Virus record (IMG/VR): IMGVR_UViG_3300020154_000017
Location: 1 to 23,012 of that record
Length of the DNA stretch: 23,012 nucleotides
Origin: a virus
Reading direction: 5' to 3' (one strand)
The position numbers were made by a program, and so were the translations under genes. Shown one piece after another: positions 1-5,719 of this stretch. Every line of letters begins with the position of its first letter. Position 1 is the stretch's first letter. The notes under the pieces were generated by a model, which saw only the letters and a program-made list of their open reading frames with translations, was not told the origin of the DNA and made no database searches.

Positions 1-11
1 CTAACTGTCTT

Positions 12-149
12 TTACTTACCTCCTCCAAGGCAACCCGGCCACGTAGAGCTTCCCGGCGTACAGGGAGGGTCAGGATCGAGTACCGAGAACGCAGTTGCGC
101 CAAGGATAACAATAACAGCGAGGATAATAACCCACTTGAGCTTCCGCAT
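12..149 (-). CDS. Small single-pass membrane protein, 45 aa
   Basis: An N-terminal Met-Arg-Lys-Leu-Lys is followed by a hydrophobic helix (about residues 6-23, rich in I, V, L and A). A short tail follows, rich in Pro, Cys and Gly, with two cysteines (residues 30 and 40). This predicts a small inner-membrane protein with an exposed tail, or a signal-anchored secreted peptide. The frame stays open upstream to a TTG at 194, but the ATG at 149 places the charged residues and hydrophobic helix at the N terminus as expected, so I chose it. It is the last gene seen of the leftward operon that starts at 676, about 60 bases after the helix-turn-helix gene. No family is recognised. Phage genomes often carry such peptides in early operons, but nothing in the sequence assigns a role. 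Confidence 0.45.
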   Translation of the reverse strand: MRKLKWVIILAVIVILGATAFSVLDPDPPCTPGSSTWPGCLGGGK

Positions 150-209
150 GTTGTTGATTTTTGATGTTGAGAAATAGATGAGTTCATAAGTCAAATGTTT
201 TTGAGGTTT

Positions 210-482
210 CTATGATTTGAGGATCATCTTTTTGCACTCCGAGGCGAAGAAATACGTGCGGCCCTGCACCTTATGAAAGGGGATATCTCCGTCACGCATC
301 CACCTGTAAATCGTATCTTCTGATACAGAGAAATAAGAGGCGATCTCTTTTACACTTTTCGGCTTCTCCACGACCGCCTCTTTTAATTCTTTTTTTAATT
401 CATTGCTGATATGCTCTTTCAGTTCAGCCATTAAAGAGGCAACTGATAGTTCCGGTGTGAACTGTACTGTCTTGGCTTCCAT
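210..482 (-). CDS. Excisionase-like helix-turn-helix DNA-binding protein
   Basis: This 90-aa protein has a C-terminal winged-helix segment of the HTH_17/excisionase type (about residues 42-85). It contains the order S-V-x-E-I-A, S-E-D-T-I-Y-R-W, then I-P-x-x-K-V-x-G-R-T-Y-F. The N-terminal 40 residues are a charged, probably helical extension (ELKEHISNELKKELKEAV). Its start overlaps the stop of the upstream gene by one base (TAATG), so translation is probably coupled. The leftward operon diverges from the repressor, so likely roles are a recombination directionality factor for the integrase at 3201 or an early regulator. The fold is clear and the role is inferred; in Bacteroidota the same domain is also common in mobile-element regulators with no excision function. 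Confidence 0.75.
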   Translation of the reverse strand: MEAKTVQFTPELSVASLMAELKEHISNELKKELKEAVVEKPKSVKEIASYFSVSEDTIYRWMRDGDIPFHKVQGRTYFFASECKKMILKS

Positions 483-676
483 TATTCGATGCCCTCCGCT
501 TTAAGTCCGATCTTCGCTAATTCAACCACTGCCTGACCGCGCTTGTATTTTCTTCCGAATCGCTTTTGTTTTCCTCTCCATTCGTCAATCAAACCGTCTG
601 TTTGTTCATCAAACTCGACGTTCCTTACCTCAACTAGTTCCGGGGTTTCTGCTTCACCTGTTCCTTTTTTGCTCAT
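482..676 (-). CDS. Small charged protein, possible ribbon-helix-helix regulator
   Basis: This 64-aa protein is the first gene of the leftward operon. After an acidic N terminus, a short strand-like segment (V-x-V-R-N-V-E-F-D) is followed by a helix (TDGLIDEWRGK), a basic linker (KRFGRKYKRG) and a second helix ending AVVELAKIGLKAEG. That order resembles MetJ/Arc ribbon-helix-helix repressors, whose second helix often ends E-L-x-x-x-G-L. The resemblance is by eye only and the basic linker is longer than usual. The ATG at 676 lies 31 bases from the palindrome at 707-726, so the gene is well placed for control through that site. The stop overlaps the next start by one base. It could alternatively be an uncharacterised early phage protein. 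Confidence 0.5.
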   Translation of the reverse strand: MSKKGTGEAETPELVEVRNVEFDEQTDGLIDEWRGKQKRFGRKYKRGQAVVELAKIGLKAEGIE

Positions 677-706
677 ATCCGCTATATTGTGCTTGATGAT
701 GCTAAG

Positions 707-726
707 GTGTCAACTTTTGTTGACAC
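707..726. promoter_or_regulatory. Palindromic operator between divergent regulators
   Basis: GTGTCAAC and GTTGACAC are a perfect 8-bp inverted repeat around TTTT. The centre (716.5) is almost exactly midway between the leftward start at 676 and the preferred rightward start at 758 (midpoint 717). Both arms contain TTGACA, which also resembles a sigma-70 -35 element reading outwards in each direction. The symmetry and placement suggest a binding site for the repressor encoded at 758-1117, or for one of the two leftward regulators. Which protein binds is inferred. Confidence 0.7.
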
Positions 727-757
727 ATGCAACTATTTTGTCAAGAAAAGTTTTCAC

Positions 758-1117
758 GTGGAACCCGAATCAATAGGAAAGCGTATTAACGATTTGATTA
801 TCAGTAAGATTAATTCTGAAAAATCTGATCGAGAGGTAGCCAGAAAAACAGGCTTATCAAATACTGCTATAGGCAACGTTAAAAACGGCACGTCAATGAA
901 ACTTGACACGATGGATCAGATACTGAAAGCCTACCCATCATTGAAAGTCGAGATAGCGAACGTGTTTATGGGTGAAATAGCGGAAAAACATACAGCCGCA
1001 ACAAAAACGATTGAAGCGGCTGTTTGGCAAACATTAAATGATGACCTGGAAGCCTTTAGGTCAATGGCATTAAGTCAACAAAGAACAATCGAAGTCTTGT
1101 CATCGAAGATTAGCTAA
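758..1117 (+). CDS. XRE-like phage repressor
   Basis: The protein is about 119 aa. An N-terminal helix-turn-helix of the XRE/lambda-repressor kind spans roughly residues 5-55, visible as S-D-R-E-V-A-R-K-T-G-L-S, then T-A-I-G-N-V-K-N-G, then L-D-T-M-D-Q-I-L-K-A-Y. A helical C-terminal part (T-I-E-A-A-V-W-Q-T-L, then S-Q-Q-R-T-I-E-V-L) probably mediates dimerisation. No LexA-type protease domain is present, so induction by self-cleavage is not expected. The frame is open to an ATG at 689, but that start would leave 12 bases between divergent genes and place the operator inside the coding region. I therefore prefer the GTG at 758. It diverges from the excisionase-like operon and is the likely lysogeny switch. 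The start is uncertain; the fold is clear. Confidence 0.7.
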   Translation: MEPESIGKRINDLIISKINSEKSDREVARKTGLSNTAIGNVKNGTSMKLDTMDQILKAYPSLKVEIANVFMGEIAEKHTAATKTIEAAVWQTLNDDLEAFRSMALSQQRTIEVLSSKIS

Positions 1118-1333
1118 AACAAGTGACAGGAACGCGCCTTGATTTAGGATAGCCTGCATTTCGAATTTGTCATTTAATGACATGCTATCACCCATTAGGT
1201 CTAAATGATGTTGATTGGCTTCAATTGCAATGGTTACAAACTTATTGAGGCGTTCGTAATCAAGTCTGTTTGATAGTTTGGCGACGAGCGCTTCAGTGAG
1301 CGCATTACTGTTGTGAAAGCTACGCGTTGGCAT
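1100..1333 (-). CDS. Hypothetical protein, 77 aa
   Basis: A mostly helical 77-aa protein with no recognised family, starting at an ATG at 1333. Its 3' end overlaps the repressor's 3' end by 18 bases in convergent orientation. Its start faces away from the lipoprotein cassette at 1500, so positions 1334-1499 form a second divergent intergenic region. Composition is ordinary (many Leu, Ala and Asn, with paired His), without membrane segments or cysteine motifs. It may be an accessory lysogeny gene. It may also be spurious, since only the open frame, the ATG and the fact that it fills an otherwise empty gap support it. Confidence 0.45.
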   Translation of the reverse strand: MPTRSFHNSNALTEALVAKLSNRLDYERLNKFVTIAIEANQHHLDLMGDSMSLNDKFEMQAILNQGAFLSLVLANLR

Positions 1334-1464
1334 AGTGCATTAATATTAAGGTTGTACATCTGTTTACGAATCTTGCGCCACATTCAACCTCAACATTATT
1401 GCCATCATCAGGAGAGGAAAAAATAGTTTTTACCGTGGTAATAAATCGAAGTAAGTGCATAGAG

Positions 1465-1483
1465 GTGTCATTTAGTGTCAAAC
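1465..1483. promoter_or_regulatory. Tandem GTGTCA half-sites upstream of lipoprotein cassette
   Basis: GTGTCA occurs at 1465 and again at 1475 (the latter as GTGTCAAAC), one helical turn apart, 17 bases before the lipoprotein start at 1500. GTGTCA is the outer part of each arm of the palindrome at 707-726. This could be a secondary site for the same regulator, linking the lipoprotein cassette to lysogenic control. The match is short and there is no inverted partner, so this is only a candidate. Confidence 0.3.
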
Positions 1484-1499
1484 ATAAAACCCTTTATAT

Positions 1500-1694
1500 A
1501 TGAACCGTTTATTTTCTATTTTATTGCTGGTTGTAAGTCTTTCATGCTCGGAAGATGATCCCGGCGGCGTTCCGTGTGACGCAGACCACACGCAAAGGAT
1601 AGGCGCTATCTGCATGGATGGGAGTAGATCGGACGCGACAGGTTCGGGCGCATGCTCACATCACGGCGGAGTCGATTATTGGCTTTGTAAGTAA
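1500..1694 (+). CDS. DUF3761-like lipoprotein, predicted surface-exposed
   Basis: This 64-aa precursor has a signal sequence (residues 1-15) ending in a Bacteroidota-style lipobox, with the lipidated Cys at 16. The following S-E-D-D matches the Ser plus acidic-run export signal known for surface lipoproteins of this phylum. The mature part contains C-M-D-G-x-x-S, then G-A-C-S-H-H-G-G-V-x-x-W, which resembles the DUF3761 domain (a short Cys-rich domain with G-x-C-S-x-H-G-G-V). Four mature cysteines beyond the lipidated one could form disulfides. It heads a three-gene rightward cassette (1500-2639) next to the repressor. I infer that it is made by the lysogen and displayed on its surface, perhaps altering phage adsorption. 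DUF3761 function is not known to me. Confidence 0.7.
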   Translation: MNRLFSILLLVVSLSCSEDDPGGVPCDADHTQRIGAICMDGSRSDATGSGACSHHGGVDYWLCK

Positions 1695-1716
1695 ACCTTT
1701 AAACTCTCTATAATTT

Positions 1717-2016
1717 ATGAAAAACTTCTTTTGGGTAATCACAATCTTATCCTGCTTGGTTGGGGGGTTGTTTCTTGTTTCAGCGTTCTTTTCTACACAG
1801 GCACCACAGCAAGCCGCGAGCGCGGCGATGGCTTGCGCGTTTGCTATCATACCGTATGTTCTCGCCCGCGCAGCGGAAAAAGTTTCAGGAAACAGAACAG
1901 AGGAACAAAACGAACGTATCATTTCTGCGTTAAAGCGTATCAGTGAACCTCAATCCATTGAATCAAAAGCCGCGAAATACGACGCCCTGAAAGCAGAAAA
2001 CCAGTTTCAATCATGA
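1717..2016 (+). CDS. Small two-helix membrane protein
   Basis: The protein is 99 aa. Hydrophobic segments lie at about residues 4-25 (FFWVITILSCLVGGLFLVSA) and 36-52 (AAMACAFAIIPYVLARA), followed by a hydrophilic helical tail (about 53-99) with E-R-I-I-S-A-L-K-R-I. The predicted topology puts both termini on the same side, with the tail probably cytoplasmic. It lies 22 bases after the lipoprotein gene, and its stop overlaps the next lipoprotein start as ATGA, so the three are probably one transcript. No family is recognised. Small membrane proteins of this shape are common among prophage morons, including exclusion factors, but no motif points to a specific one. Confidence 0.6.
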   Translation: MKNFFWVITILSCLVGGLFLVSAFFSTQAPQQAASAAMACAFAIIPYVLARAAEKVSGNRTEEQNERIISALKRISEPQSIESKAAKYDALKAENQFQS

Positions 2017-2639
2017 GAAATCTACTCGTTGTTTTATTAGTCCTCGTTATAGCATGTTCAGAGGACGATGATAATCCTTATGTGTACACTCCTGATATTC
2101 CGTTTACAAATGTCTGGATAGCCTCGGAGTTTGATCTAACCTCAATAAATGGGGATGGAGTAACGGATATAAAATCGACCGAAATAACAATGTCATCCGT
2201 TCGTCCTGGAGACGAGTACTATCATTATTCAAGCGAAGACTTTGATATACAGTCAACATCAACCTCATCAACCGAATTTGAATTGACAATCAATGGAACA
2301 GCGCAAAGACAAGGCACAGAACTACCCGACGCGGCGATACATCCGGAAAAATGGGCGAATACAATGAATTTTGAAATAAGAGTGCCACTAAACTCAAACA
2401 CATTTCAAGTGATAGGGGCGCCAACCGCAAGATTTTATAGTGAAGGAAAATTTGATCAAACTATTGCGCTGGACAACTATCCAATTGTATTTGATAACGG
2501 CAATTGCCCCGGTACAGATGATAGGTGTATACTTAGTCATGAATGGATGATTGAGTGCGAAAGCAACATGAACGCAAATCCCGAAATTGATATACACCTT
2601 TTCATTAAAGATGTCCACGGAACTGAGTTTGGTAATTAA
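2013..2639 (+). CDS. Prophage lipoprotein, predicted surface-exposed
   Basis: The 208-aa precursor has a signal sequence M-R-N-L-L-V-V-L-L-V-L-V-I-A-C, giving a lipidated Cys at 15. It is followed by S-E-D-D-D, a strong match to the surface-export signal of Bacteroidota lipoproteins. The mature part alternates short strands rich in Thr, Ser, Ile and Phe, suggesting a beta-sandwich of about 190 residues. Cysteines near the C terminus (N-C-P-G-T-D-D-R-C, then E-C) may pair. It overlaps the membrane protein gene by four bases and ends the cassette. Two hairpins follow within 90 bases. No named family is recognised. The context suggests lysogenic conversion or superinfection exclusion, which is inference. 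Confidence 0.65.
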   Translation: MRNLLVVLLVLVIACSEDDDNPYVYTPDIPFTNVWIASEFDLTSINGDGVTDIKSTEITMSSVRPGDEYYHYSSEDFDIQSTSTSSTEFELTINGTAQRQGTELPDAAIHPEKWANTMNFEIRVPLNSNTFQVIGAPTARFYSEGKFDQTIALDNYPIVFDNGNCPGTDDRCILSHEWMIECESNMNANPEIDIHLFIKDVHGTEFGN

Positions 2640-2660
2640 GATTAATCACTACATTTACCC

Positions 2661-2679
2661 CGTCCTGAAAATCAGGGCG
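2661..2679 (+). terminator. Hairpin downstream of lipoprotein cassette
   Basis: CGTCCTGA pairs with TCAGGGCG around a three-base AAA loop, an 8-bp stem with one G-T wobble, starting 21 bases after the stop at 2639. No T run follows, so it is a weak terminator or an mRNA 3'-end stabilising hairpin. A better terminator lies directly downstream. Confidence 0.4.
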
Positions 2680-2698
2680 ATGAGAAGAGTAAGTCAAT

Positions 2699-2728
2699 AA
2701 AAGCCGGTCGTGAGAAAGCCGGCTTTTT
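2699..2728 (+). terminator. Rho-independent terminator of lipoprotein cassette
   Basis: AAAAGCCGG pairs with CCGGCTTTT, a 9-bp perfect stem around an 11-base loop, and runs into a T tract. It lies 60 bases after the lipoprotein stop and 17 bases before the next gene, separating the moron cassette from the integrase region. Confidence 0.8.
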
Positions 2729-2744
2729 CAGTTATCTTAGTGTT

Positions 2745-2990
2745 ATGAAAATAGAAGAGTTTGCAAAAAAGCACGGCGGCCATCCTGAGTTAGAGCAGGA
2801 GATACTTGAGATTTTTGAAGAAACTGGACTACCGGCCGACAACAAAGAGACAATTATTAAGGCGCTTCATAAAGCGTACAGTTTCGGGTGGTCAGACGGC
2901 GTCAAGGGGATTATGTCAGCGCAACAAAACGACTCTAATGATGCGTGTCGTTCCGGTGTCGCTAAACGAGATTACGACACAGACAAGTAA
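2745..2990 (+). CDS. Hypothetical small phage protein, 81 aa
   Basis: A charged, helical 81-aa protein with no recognised domain. The first 50 residues are acidic and Leu-rich (ELEQEILEIFEETGL, then IIKALHKAYSFGWSDGV). The segment A-Y-x-x-G-W-x-D-G-V resembles the ends of several short phage proteins of unknown role. The C-terminal 25 residues are polar and probably disordered. It is isolated between two terminators (2699-2728 and 3058-3097), so it is probably a single-gene unit with its own promoter. A second open frame on the same strand (2806-2994) is a shadow. Confidence 0.55.
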   Translation: MKIEEFAKKHGGHPELEQEILEIFEETGLPADNKETIIKALHKAYSFGWSDGVKGIMSAQQNDSNDACRSGVAKRDYDTDK

Positions 2991-3057
2991 ATAATTTTCA
3001 ATAGGTTATAAGAAAAATGAGGATTCCCCTACGGACTACAATACAGCAAGTAAAATA

Positions 3058-3097
3058 GGGTTGCATACAAGCTAAACGCGGTTGCAGCCCTTTTTTT
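3058..3097 (+). terminator. Rho-independent terminator before integrase
   Basis: GGGTTGCA pairs with TGCAGCCC, an 8-bp stem with one G-T wobble and a 17-base loop, followed at once by seven T. It lies 67 bases after the stop of the 81-aa gene and insulates the integrase from upstream rightward transcription. The rest of 2991-3200 shows no gene; it should hold the integrase promoter, but no clear promoter was identified. Confidence 0.75.
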
Positions 3098-3200
3098 ATG
3101 CGTTGTTTGTTGCATGCAGTTGCAAGGAGTTTGTATGTACTTGCAATAGTGTGTGCGCTTGGTGTCGCTAAGTGAATCCTTCCTTAATTCACATAAGCAA

Positions 3201-4709
3201 ATGGCGACAGTAAAGTTTTATCTCAACCATCCCCACGAAAAAGGAACCGACACTTTGCGGAAAGAGGAAGTTTCGATTGATCTTTTTTTCACCCTTAGCC
3301 GGACATCCAGGATCCGGATTTCCACAGGTCTACGCATCCAGCCGAAATATTGGAACTTCGACACACAGGAGAGCCGCGGTACTTATCCCGGGCACCAGAA
3401 ACTGAATATCCGACTCGGGCAGATGAAGCGGGATATTATAGAGTTGTGGATGTCGAGCCCTACTATATCGCTCAATCAACTTAAAGCGCAGATCATCCCT
3501 ATTGTTCGCGGCAAATCATCCACAGAAGAAAAGCCAGAAAAAAAAAGAATATGGCAAGCGTGGGATGAATTTGACAAAAGCAACCAGTCAAAGAAGAAAG
3601 AGAAAACCGTCAAGAAATACAATGCGCTGCTTTCCCATTTGATCGGATTTGAGCTATACAATAGCCAACACCAAAACCCGATTATCTTCGATATCGATAA
3701 ACTGGACAACAAGTTTGTCGAGCGCTTCAAGGAATATCTCTACAATCTAAAAGTCGAGTATTTCAGGAAGGACGGTAAAATACAGTATCACAAAGACGGC
3801 CGCCCAAAGCTGGTATTCCCAAACAGCCAATACGCATTCTATCGCCTCACCAAAATAGATGATATCTGGACGGCTGTATATGATCGGCATTTCGACATAA
3901 AAACAGATACGCCGGTACCGTTGATGGATGAAACCGTCAACAAGTACATCGCGAATATTAAAACCTTCCTGACTGAATCAAAAGGTCGCGGGTATGCAGT
4001 TGATCCAGTGTATGAGAAATGGGAGGTCACCAAACGCCGGTATCCGGTCATATCATTAACCGAAACAGAATTAATAAATCTTGAAACGCTCGATCTGAGC
4101 AAAGTTGACTTTGAGTTTAAGAAACACGCCCGCACCGATCAACGATTAAAAGCAGTCACACAAGGCCGCGACTATTTAACACAGGAATGCAGAACCGGGG
4201 CTCGGATATCGGACATTAAGAAGTTCAGTCCGATCAATGTCAAGGATATGGTGTGGCGGTTCCTGCCAACCAAGGGCGATCGTGAAAACAGCGTATTGGC
4301 CGAACTGCCTTTCAAGGGATTTTCCTTACCGGCATGGTTGACATTTCAGAAGTACAATTTCAAAATGCCGCGGGTAAGCGAACAAAAGATTAATGAGAAC
4401 ATGCGCCTCGCCTGCAAGTACGCCGGAATTACTGAGGCTATGTATATAGAGCGATGGGCGGCAAATAAGAAGATCCGCATCTACGGCGAAAAATGGGAGT
4501 TTATCAGCAGCCACACAGGAAGAAAGACATTCGTAACGATACTAGGCAACAAATACAAGGTGCCGATCAAGGTATTAATGAAGATGACCGGCATTCAGGA
4601 TATCAAAACCATTCAGCACTACCTCGGAGAATCAGAAGTTGAAGTATCTGAATATTACTTAGAACAAGCGGCGGTTAATACGCCGTCATTAATGAAGAAA
4701 GCAAACTAA
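3201..4709 (+). CDS. int: Tyrosine recombinase / phage integrase
   Basis: This 502-aa tyrosine recombinase should integrate the phage at an attachment site. Domains in order are an N-terminal arm-binding domain (about 1-100, starting M-A-T-V-K-F-Y-L, with F-D-T-Q-E-S and a final R-G), a SAM-like core-binding domain (about 125-290), and the catalytic domain (about 300-490). Catalytic residues are visible as Arg335 (T-G-A-R-I-S-D-I), His438 and Arg441 (S-H-T-G-R-K-T-F), and the nucleophile candidate Tyr474 (T-I-Q-H-Y-L). The position usually held by His or Trp before it (as in L-G-H) is Ile465, a departure from consensus. The frame is open from a GTG at 3153, but the ATG at 3201 gives the usual start of this family. 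The layout is typical of Bacteroidota elements. Confidence 0.93.
   Translation: MATVKFYLNHPHEKGTDTLRKEEVSIDLFFTLSRTSRIRISTGLRIQPKYWNFDTQESRGTYPGHQKLNIRLGQMKRDIIELWMSSPTISLNQLKAQIIPIVRGKSSTEEKPEKKRIWQAWDEFDKSNQSKKKEKTVKKYNALLSHLIGFELYNSQHQNPIIFDIDKLDNKFVERFKEYLYNLKVEYFRKDGKIQYHKDGRPKLVFPNSQYAFYRLTKIDDIWTAVYDRHFDIKTDTPVPLMDETVNKYIANIKTFLTESKGRGYAVDPVYEKWEVTKRRYPVISLTETELINLETLDLSKVDFEFKKHARTDQRLKAVTQGRDYLTQECRTGARISDIKKFSPINVKDMVWRFLPTKGDRENSVLAELPFKGFSLPAWLTFQKYNFKMPRVSEQKINENMRLACKYAGITEAMYIERWAANKKIRIYGEKWEFISSHTGRKTFVTILGNKYKVPIKVLMKMTGIQDIKTIQHYLGESEVEVSEYYLEQAAVNTPSLMKKAN
4685..4704. repeat. Direct repeat copy 1, inside integrase 3' end
   Basis: A 16-base identical block (GTCATTAATGAAGAAA), extending to 19 of 20 matches, recurs at 4965-4984, 280 bases downstream. 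Here it encodes the last integrase residues (S-L-M-K-K-A-N). It contains the perfect 10-bp palindrome TCATTAATGA. Confidence 0.85.
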
Positions 4710-4721
4710 AAATTTACATAT

Positions 4722-4958
4722 ATGCTAGGTAAGAAACTTAAAGACAAGATCACCGGATTTGAAGGCATTGCAACATCAATGCATATTTATTTGACCGGAT
4801 GTAGTCAGTACGCACTACAACAATCTATTGATAAAGACGGCAAGGTTCCTGACTTGAAATACTTTGATGAGGGAAGATTGGAGGTTGTTGGGGAAGGTAT
4901 CAGCAAAGAATCCGTTACCGCCATGGAAAACGGTTGTGATGAAAGAGAGCATCCGTAA
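4722..4958 (+). CDS. Conserved small phage protein of unknown function
   Basis: This 78-aa protein has the pattern L-G-K-K-L-K-D-K-I-T-G-F-E-G-I-A-T, then Y-L-T-G-C-S-Q-Y, then G-x-x-P-D-x-x-Y-F-D-E-G-R-L-E-V-V. I recall this as a widespread short phage and prophage protein, predicted all-beta and somewhat like a small SH3-type barrel. Its molecular role is unknown to me. It starts 12 bases after the integrase stop and is bracketed by the 20-base repeat. It may therefore have arrived as a small cassette, or the repeat may record a local duplication of the integrase end. It has no membrane segment. The family resemblance is from memory, not a search. Confidence 0.65.
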   Translation: MLGKKLKDKITGFEGIATSMHIYLTGCSQYALQQSIDKDGKVPDLKYFDEGRLEVVGEGISKESVTAMENGCDEREHP

Positions 4959-4964
4959 ACAGGA

Positions 4965-4984
4965 GTCATTAATGAAGAAATCAA
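4965..4984. repeat. Direct repeat copy 2, downstream of small cassette
   Basis: The second copy of the integrase-end repeat, 16 bases identical and 19 of 20 overall. It is non-coding here or reads as a five-residue peptide, and ends just before the ATG at 4991. A 16-base match this close is not expected by chance in a window this size. Confidence 0.85.
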
Positions 4985-4990
4985 GTTGAT

Positions 4991-5167
4991 ATGGAAGACA
5001 CACAAGTAATTGCATTGTTGCTCGCGATCATAGTTGTATTGCAGTGCATCAACATTTGGGTTGGTCTAAAAAAGACTACTATCAAATTTAAGAACGAAAC
5101 AAGGATATCAGGAGATGATATTATGTATCTAAGGAAGCGTAGCAAAGAAAAACCAATTAGAGAATGA
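4991..5167 (+). CDS. Small single-pass membrane protein, 58 aa
   Basis: A short gene reading M-E-D-T-Q-V then a hydrophobic helix (about residues 6-25, I-A-L-L-L-A-I-I-V-V-L-Q-C-I-N-I-W-V), followed by a basic tail with L-R-K-R-S-K-E-K. The acidic N terminus and basic C terminus predict an outside-N, cytoplasm-C single-pass protein. Its stop overlaps the next start as ATGA (5164-5167), good evidence that it is translated. No family is recognised. It is one of two short membrane genes in this region (the other is at 5720). Confidence 0.55.
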   Translation: MEDTQVIALLLAIIVVLQCINIWVGLKKTTIKFKNETRISGDDIMYLRKRSKEKPIRE

Positions 5168-5505
5168 ACGTGCAGAGCGAACTATTCAACCGAACAACAA
5201 CACAGTCTTTTTATAATACTATTTCCGCTACCGGAAAAGATAAGATAAGGAGAGAGCAAAAGGCTGGAAGTCAGGATAAGATTGTCCTCGACTTCTTCAC
5301 AATCACGCCACCGTACAAGTTCACAGCCAGCCAGGTTACAAATCATCTTCACGCACAGGGCCACAAGTTCTTAAAAGACTCAGTAAAGCGATCAATGAGT
5401 ACGCTTTCAAGCAAGGAATTGGAAAGGCCGTTCTTGAGAATTACAAAGAATCGGATTATGGGCCCGCACGGTTCACCTGAGCATATTTACGAATTGATAC
5501 GTTAA
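5164..5505 (+). CDS. Hypothetical protein, possible winged-helix DNA-binding
   Basis: This 113-aa protein contains a segment that looks like a winged helix-turn-helix (about residues 38-105). There is a helix ending I-V-L-D-F-F, then A-S-Q-V-T-N-H-L, then D-S-V-K-R-S-M-S-T-L, and a C-terminal wing G-S-P-E-H-I-Y-E-L. This order resembles phage replication or regulatory proteins that assess whether a long target contains a paired element. The N-terminal 35 residues are polar. The gene is translationally coupled to the 58-aa gene and followed five bases later by the coiled-coil gene. It may act in early control or replication initiation, but it is too small to be a full initiator. The fold is a judgement by eye. 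Confidence 0.55.
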   Translation: MNVQSELFNRTTTQSFYNTISATGKDKIRREQKAGSQDKIVLDFFTITPPYKFTASQVTNHLHAQGHKFLKDSVKRSMSTLSSKELERPFLRITKNRIMGPHGSPEHIYELIR

Positions 5506-5509
5506 AACC

Positions 5510-5710
5510 ATGAACACCGAAATACTAACCTCCAAAATATCAGAGATTGAACAGGACAATCTCGATAAAACTAAGCTAATAGACGGCTTAAAAGAGAACA
5601 TCAAAATGAACAACAAGCTCTTAAAAATATACCGTGAGGGATTGGATAAACTGAAAGATGCCAAACAAAATACAACCACACCACCAGTCCAAGACAGCGA
5701 AACAAAATAA
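5510..5710 (+). CDS. Small coiled-coil protein, 66 aa
   Basis: Residues 1-52 form a likely coiled coil, with hydrophobic residues at heptad-like spacing (I-L-T-S-K-I-S-E-I, then L-D-K-T-K-L-I-D-G-L, then L-L-K-I-Y-R-E-G-L-D-K-L). A polar Thr/Pro/Gln tail follows. It starts at an ATG five bases after the preceding stop, in the same short operon. No family is recognised. Its size and form suit a small scaffold or adaptor protein. Confidence 0.5.
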   Translation: MNTEILTSKISEIEQDNLDKTKLIDGLKENIKMNNKLLKIYREGLDKLKDAKQNTTTPPVQDSETK

Positions 5711-5719
5711 AATACTGCA

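Noticed and set aside
689-757. N-terminal extension of the repressor from an ATG at 689.
   Set aside because: It would leave 12 bases between divergent genes and place the perfect palindrome inside the coding region; the extra 23 residues do not look like part of the helix-turn-helix domain.
1169-1181. Palindrome GTCATTTAATGAC, similar to the TCATTAATGA core of the integrase-end repeat.
   Set aside because: It lies inside a coding frame, is AT-rich and short, and differs in the central base; most likely coincidence.
2955-3171. Direct repeat GGTGTCGCTAA at 2955-2965 and 3161-3171, possible attachment site flanks.
   Set aside because: An 11-base match within a few hundred bases is expected about once or twice by chance in a window of this size, and neither copy lies at a module boundary that makes sense for attL or attR.
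3153-3200. N-terminal extension of the integrase from a GTG at 3153.
   Set aside because: The family normally begins M-x-x-V-K-F-Y-L, which matches the ATG at 3201.
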